A DNA stretch of 38,029 nt. Origin: Flavobacteriales bacterium. Its GTDB lineage: Bacteria; Bacteroidota; Bacteroidia; Flavobacteriales_D; CAJJDF01. Shown here piece after piece: positions 34,027 to 38,029 of the stretch. The position numbers and the translations under genes were made by a program. Each line of letters opens with the position of its first letter. Position 1 is the first letter of the stretch. The notes beneath the pieces are model-generated. The model made no database searches. It saw only the letters and a list, made by a program, of their open reading frames with translations, and was not told the DNA's origin. The stretch covers positions 1 to 38,029 of the forward strand of contig JALRIS010000024.1 in assembly GCA_023255335.1 (NCBI GenBank), written 5' to 3'.

Positions 34027-35231
34027 TTCATAAAATAGTTAGAGGTTCTAAATGCGTGCAGTTTCGGTACAAATGCCATAATCCAAAAAACATATTCCTT
34101 TTCATTGAATAAGTAACTCCCCGTAAATTGATAGACAAAAAGGCTCACAAATAAGCTAAATTGGAACATATTTTGGTAGACTTTCAGTCTGATAAAAAGA
34201 CCTATTTGTACTAACAATTTCAAGCTAAACCCAACAATTCCATAAACGACCATTGTTTCTGCCATTGCATTGGGTAATCTGGCAACTTCTGGCATATTCG
34301 CAAATTTATAGTAATAAATGAGAGTTTCTCTTCCTACAATCTTGAACTGACCAAGTCCAATGCCAACCAATGGATTGTGCTTATTGAGTACCTGCCAGCC
34401 AATTTCAAACGCCTCGTAGGTTCTTCCTCTTCCTGATGTATCATTGCCAGCTAGCAAATTTTGAATTCGAAAAGCCAATGGATTCTCTGGAAAAAAAACG
34501 AACAAGCCTAGTAAAGCTATACTTCCTACTAGCATCACAATTATCAATTTATTTCTCGTAGGTTTCAATCTCATTAATTTTACTGAATGAACAACCAATA
34601 CCATCCCTAATGAAATGACAATTACTGCGAGAATACCTAGTGAAAAGGAAAAGAGTAAACTAAACATCAACGAGAGTAAGTAAAAGAAGTTTTTGACAGA
34701 CCACTCTTTTAACAAGGTCCAAAAGTAGTAGTAAAACAGCGGTAAAATCAAAAAGGAATAATGTGAAGCTTCAAGTTCAAACATCTTGAGTCGAGGCAAA
34801 ACCTCATAGCCTGGAGTAAAAGGCTCCAAATACCAAAAATGAGAAAGTTGGAAGCCCGAAAGCAGAGAAATGAATGCGAGTATTGTTAGTCCAAAGTTGA
34901 CTTCAGTAATTCTTTGGACAAAAGCAGAAATATCAGAGGATCTTTTGTAAAACGAATAAAAGGAAACAAGAAAAATGAGTAGGGTAAAAAGAACCAAAGT
35001 TGAGACAATAAAATCTTTGAAAACCACTCCTTGATAAAAATGAATGAGAGTATAAGTAACAAAAAAATAGAAAGGCAAAAACAACCTCAACAACTTGTTG
35101 TTTTTCAATAAATAAAAAGCAAAAAATGGAGCCAAAATGATTGAGAATTTCAATCCATAAGGCAGACCAACCCTGTTGAAAAAGAATATAAGGAAGATAA
35201 TCCCAAGAGTTGAATCAATTATTTTTTTCAT
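34023..35231 (-). CDS. Wzy-like O-antigen/exopolysaccharide polymerase
   Basis: A 402-residue polytopic protein with about eleven hydrophobic helices. A large loop at about 255-315 contains NDTSGRGRTYEAFEIGWQVLNKHNPLVGIGLGQF, the pattern of the extracytoplasmic loop of Wzy polymerases and O-antigen ligases (arginines plus a GxGxGQF-type end). It would join repeat units on the outer face of the inner membrane. This is the second such domain in the operon, the first being fused to a sugar transferase at 30076-31884. It overlaps the flippase gene by 4 bases. Sequence alone does not separate polymerase from ligase. Confidence 0.83.
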   Translation of the reverse strand: MKKIIDSTLGIIFLIFFFNRVGLPYGLKFSIILAPFFAFYLLKNNKLLRLFLPFYFFVTYTLIHFYQGVVFKDFIVSTLVLFTLLIFLVSFYSFYKRSSDISAFVQRITEVNFGLTILAFISLLSGFQLSHFWYLEPFTPGYEVLPRLKMFELEASHYSFLILPLFYYYFWTLLKEWSVKNFFYLLSLMFSLLFSFSLGILAVIVISLGMVLVVHSVKLMRLKPTRNKLIIVMLVGSIALLGLFVFFPENPLAFRIQNLLAGNDTSGRGRTYEAFEIGWQVLNKHNPLVGIGLGQFKIVGRETLIYYYKFANMPEVARLPNAMAETMVVYGIVGFSLKLLVQIGLFIRLKVYQNMFQFSLFVSLFVYQFTGSYLFNEKEYVFWIMAFVPKLHAFRTSNYFMK

Positions 35232-36697
35232 TCTGTCAGGATTTTAAAGCTGGTTGTTTGGTGTTTGAAATAAACAAGAAAAATACTGAACAAGCAAAGG
35301 GTAAAGCAGAGTATTTTAATGAGCCAATCATCCAGTATGGCGATTCCGCTTCCCCAAACTGCCGGGAGGAAAAGAATGGCAACCGACAGGGCAGATGGCC
35401 GAGTTTTATCAAATCTTTTGGAGACCGAATAATGTAGCCAAAACATTCCCGGAATTATGGAAACTGCTAGCCCGATAACCATAGAAATAAGAGAATTGAA
35501 GACAAACAATCCTACTAAAATTCCGACAAAATTGAGGCCCGTAAAGATCAGCACCATTCTCAATCCAAATTTCTCATGCCCAGATGCGTTTAAAAATAAA
35601 TTGGGGATTGTAGAGAATATCAAGAAAAACTCGAAAACCGAAAACCATTTTACGTATTGCTCTATTTCAAGGTAGTTCTCTTGACCTAGCCACATGGTAA
35701 AAAATGGTTTGGAAATAAGACTAAAAATAGCGAGGAGGGTGAACGAAATGACGAGAGATACATTTCGAGTCCGGAGATACAAATCAAATACCAGAGATTC
35801 GTCATCTTTATTCTTTGCCACTTGAGGAAATATCCAGGAGGTTATGGCCCCAAATGCCATGTGAATGTGATTGAATAAAGTTGCGACAATGGCATAAAAA
35901 GAGAGAGCAGCCAAACCAAATTTGTACGAAACCAACAGACGGTCTCCCTGGTATACAATGATGATGGCAATACTTTGAAACCAAATAAATAGCGAATAGC
36001 TAATCTCGTGTTTTATCAAAGTACGATTGAGCGAAAAGCTAAACTTGTAAAACGGAATAAATCTTGCTAAAAGCTTGTAGTTTGCAACAATTCCTACCAA
36101 GATGATACTTGCATTAAAACACAAAACAAATACGACATTGTGAGTAGTAAAGGCAATAACAATACTTCCTAAAACCGTGATGATTTTGAGAAGAATTGAA
36201 AGTATTGTCACGTACTTAAAGTCCTCAAAAGCTCGATAAACATTGTACAAAATTTGCTCCGTAAGTTTCCCAAACAAAAGAATCATTCCTATCAGGATGG
36301 ACACAATAAGTCTGGATTTGACCACTGGATTCTCGACAAACCAATCGTAAAAATAAACACCCACACAAAGCCCCGAAGCAACTAACAAGCTGGCTAGCAA
36401 AATAACAACCGTGAAAGAGAGATTGGTGTTGAGTGTATCAGAAATCTGTCGATTATCTTGTTTGGCTATTGCTATGGAAATATGCTTGTAAGTGGAAAAA
36501 TTTAGCCCCAAATTAAAGGCTTGCATAACTATAACGATAGAATTTACCAACATCCAAATTCCGTAATCTTCGGCTCCTAACTGGGCCAAAAAAACAGGTA
36601 TAGAAATAAACAAAATTGTGGGACCCAAGAGTACCTCAATCACGTTCCAAATGGAATTTTGCAAATTACGGGATGTAAGTAATTTGTTAAACTTCAT
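35228..36697 (-). CDS. Wzx-type polysaccharide flippase
   Basis: A 489-residue MOP-superfamily transporter with about fourteen hydrophobic helices. The opening SRNLQNSIWNVIEVLLGPTILFISIPVFLAQLGAEDYGIWMLV is typical of PST/Wzx proteins, followed by charged cytoplasmic loops (KHISIAIAKQDNRQ). It flips undecaprenyl-diphosphate-linked repeat units across the inner membrane. ATG 36697 is chosen over a GTG at 36730; it overlaps the Wzz-like gene by 11 bases and the Wzy-like gene by 4. The length is normal. Confidence 0.9.
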   Translation of the reverse strand: MKFNKLLTSRNLQNSIWNVIEVLLGPTILFISIPVFLAQLGAEDYGIWMLVNSIVIVMQAFNLGLNFSTYKHISIAIAKQDNRQISDTLNTNLSFTVVILLASLLVASGLCVGVYFYDWFVENPVVKSRLIVSILIGMILLFGKLTEQILYNVYRAFEDFKYVTILSILLKIITVLGSIVIAFTTHNVVFVLCFNASIILVGIVANYKLLARFIPFYKFSFSLNRTLIKHEISYSLFIWFQSIAIIIVYQGDRLLVSYKFGLAALSFYAIVATLFNHIHMAFGAITSWIFPQVAKNKDDESLVFDLYLRTRNVSLVISFTLLAIFSLISKPFFTMWLGQENYLEIEQYVKWFSVFEFFLIFSTIPNLFLNASGHEKFGLRMVLIFTGLNFVGILVGLFVFNSLISMVIGLAVSIIPGMFWLHYSVSKRFDKTRPSALSVAILFLPAVWGSGIAILDDWLIKILCFTLCLFSIFLVYFKHQTTSFKILTE

Positions 36698-37526
36698 GGG
36701 TTGGGTTTTTGTACCATTGAAGGAATACACTTGAAAAAAGAACCAACAAAATGGCTACACTTCCGTATTTCTTGAGCTTCGTTTTATTTTGCTCCCTCTT
36801 GGTAATCTCTATTGGCTGAAATGCTTTCAATAAGGCTATAGAATTGAGGTCGCTTAATCGATTCTCCAGAGAGATTAGTTCTTTTTGTCGCTCTTTGGCT
36901 AAGTACAATAACTCAATAACATTCACTGAGTCTCGGCAAGCAGAAGAAGCTAATAACTCATCAATACGCGCCAAATCTCCTTTTACGAAAGAGAGTGTAT
37001 TTTGGTAATCCGTTATTTCTTTTTGAGCCACAGCATTGTTAGCCGAGTCGCTCAGGATATACTTTAACAAACCATTTTGGATGGTTTGAATGTCCTTCTT
37101 ATCCTCACACTCGAGGTAAACATAAAATGGAATTCGCTCAAAAGTAAAATCTTGATGCAAAGGACTATTCACTATGTTTTTTGCCGAAATTGTTCGGATT
37201 TCCTTTGCTTGTTCCAAGGTGATATCAAGAACATTTGCCAATTCTGCGTGTTGGGCATGACCAACAAGTTGTTCCAAATAAAAAATCAAATCACCATACA
37301 CTTTTTTATGTACGAAGTTGTAGGTAAAACTTGCTTTGGAACGATAATACGTTGTTGATTGTCTGGCGCTTAGTAAAAAAAGTAACGTACTGATTACAAG
37401 AATAAAAACTCCTGTTTTCCAAAAATTGGATAGTCCCAATAAGAGGCTGCGTATAAATTCGACAAAAAAGTCGACCGATTCTCGAAGAAATTTTTGTGTA
37501 GAAAATGATGAGTTACTTTTTTCCAT
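36687..37526 (-). CDS. Wzz-like two-helix membrane protein (chain-length determinant type)
   Basis: A 279-residue protein with one hydrophobic helix at about 37-55 and a second at about 254-270. Between them is a periplasmic, largely helical and coiled-coil-like domain (SLENRLSDLNSIALLKA near 220). This is the topology of polysaccharide co-polymerases such as Wzz and Wzc N-termini. There is no C-terminal tyrosine-kinase domain and no clear proline-rich segment before the second helix, so it is a short or divergent member. It is first in the ten-gene operon and probably controls chain length or assembles the Wzy complex (inference). The 135-base gap upstream shows no clear minus-strand promoter. 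Confidence 0.72.
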   Translation of the reverse strand: MEKSNSSFSTQKFLRESVDFFVEFIRSLLLGLSNFWKTGVFILVISTLLFLLSARQSTTYYRSKASFTYNFVHKKVYGDLIFYLEQLVGHAQHAELANVLDITLEQAKEIRTISAKNIVNSPLHQDFTFERIPFYVYLECEDKKDIQTIQNGLLKYILSDSANNAVAQKEITDYQNTLSFVKGDLARIDELLASSACRDSVNVIELLYLAKERQKELISLENRLSDLNSIALLKAFQPIEITKREQNKTKLKKYGSVAILLVLFSSVFLQWYKNPTHEV

Positions 37527-37661
37527 AATGCAGAATAATTGTCAATCTGTGAAGATAATTGGAAACCATCCAACTTCCTATTCAATTTAATTTTTATGTA
37601 TTTAAAAACGTTTTCATTCTTCTACATTTCTAAATTCTGTATCTTTAATATAAAAACTTAC

Positions 37662-38029
37662 ATGTCTTTTTCCGAAAAATTAGCAAGAATATTTAAGCTG
37701 GATAATACTAATTGGATGCGCCATTCAAATCCTTGGAGTGCTTGGACACGAATTCCCATTATCATTCTATTGGCGATAGCCATTTGGAGCAGAGTTTGGT
37801 TTGGATGGTATTCCGTCATTCCAGTTTCGCTCATCGTAGTCTGGACTTTTATCAACCCAAGAGCTTTTAAAGCACCTAAGTCGACCAAAAACTGGACCTC
37901 GAGATCTGTGTTTGGCGAACGAGTATGGATAAACAGAAAGAATCATCCTATCGCTTCGCATCACCTTACCATGATTACGATCTTGAATACTGTCAGTTTC
38001 TTAGGACTTCCTTTTTACGGGTACGGCTT
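37662..38029 (+). CDS. DUF6653-like membrane protein, C-terminus beyond the window
   Basis: An open frame starts at ATG 37662 and is unbroken for 122 codons to the window edge. It begins MSFSEKLARIFKLDNTNWMRHSNPWSAWTR, which resembles the DUF6653 family opening (MRHxNPWSxWTR). At least three hydrophobic segments follow, at about 31-45, 51-64 and 104-120. RSVFGERVWINRKNHPIASHH is another charged conserved-looking segment. The function of this family is unknown. It is divergent from the polysaccharide operon. A TATCTTTA box at 37640-37647 lies 14 bases upstream but has no TTG at the usual distance. The end of the gene cannot be seen here. Confidence 0.7.
   Translation, partial: MSFSEKLARIFKLDNTNWMRHSNPWSAWTRIPIIILLAIAIWSRVWFGWYSVIPVSLIVVWTFINPRAFKAPKSTKNWTSRSVFGERVWINRKNHPIASHHLTMITILNTVSFLGLPFYGYG

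Noticed and set aside
37658-37964. Minus-strand open frames at the right edge
   Set aside because: They are reverse shadows of the DUF6653-like gene, which has a clear start and membrane pattern on the plus strand.
1-38029. tRNA, rRNA, CRISPR arrays, insertion sequences, integrases, restriction or toxin-antitoxin genes
   Set aside because: I looked for cloverleaf-like stretches, spaced repeats and transposase or nuclease motifs and saw none; a dedicated tool could still find a small RNA.

Overview
The window reads as chromosomal DNA of a free-living Bacteroidota bacterium, most likely of the order Flavobacteriales. The evidence is low GC, almost no Shine-Dalgarno sequences, several TAnnTTTG-type -7 promoter boxes, a PorZ-like type IX secretion (T9SS) component with a type A sorting domain, a type B sorting-domain remnant, a class B sdhCAB operon and a Bacteroidota-style ECF sigma triad. 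The species cannot be named from this sequence alone.

Layout. 1-142 (minus) is an N-terminally truncated piece of hemC running off the left edge. 173-1615 (plus) is an ECF sigma operon: sigma factor, small single-pass membrane protein and Spy/CpxP-like periplasmic protein, closed by a strong terminator. 1835-5089 holds a class III aminotransferase, yebC (minus) and the overlapping pair purN-rnhA. 5090-6034 holds an orphan exported protein bracketed by palindromic repeats. 6035-19638 (minus) is a long series: cvpA-like gene, a large propeller/barrel envelope protein, a TauE-like permease, an M20 amidohydrolase, porZ, two GT-C-like membrane proteins, a three-gene phosphorelay (LytTR regulator, REC, Hpt) and trpS. 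19761-26193 (plus) carries sdhCAB, acpP-fabF, a 127-residue relic of a T9SS type B cargo and a CPBP-family membrane protein. 26180-37526 (minus) is one compact ten-gene surface-polysaccharide operon. 37662 to the right edge is the start of a DUF6653-like membrane protein.

How the genes fit together. In the polysaccharide operon, transcription runs from a Wzz-like protein through a Wzx flippase, a Wzy-like polymerase, two glycosyltransferases, a protein that joins an O-antigen polymerase/ligase to a phosphoglycosyltransferase, a nucleotidyltransferase-fold protein, a B12-binding radical SAM enzyme and two SAM methyltransferases. Together these cover initiation, assembly, flipping, polymerisation and probably modification of a lipid-linked glycan. 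No Wza exporter and no Wzc kinase are present. The 6-19 kb block is rich in envelope functions, including PorZ, an outer-membrane barrel and GT-C enzymes.

The items most worth a second look are the polymerase-phosphoglycosyltransferase fusion, the miniaturised T9SS cargo, the degenerate-peptidase/propeller/barrel protein, the hemC remnant, the phosphorelay without a kinase, and the palindromic repeats around the orphan gene. All family calls are from reading motifs by eye; no database search was run.
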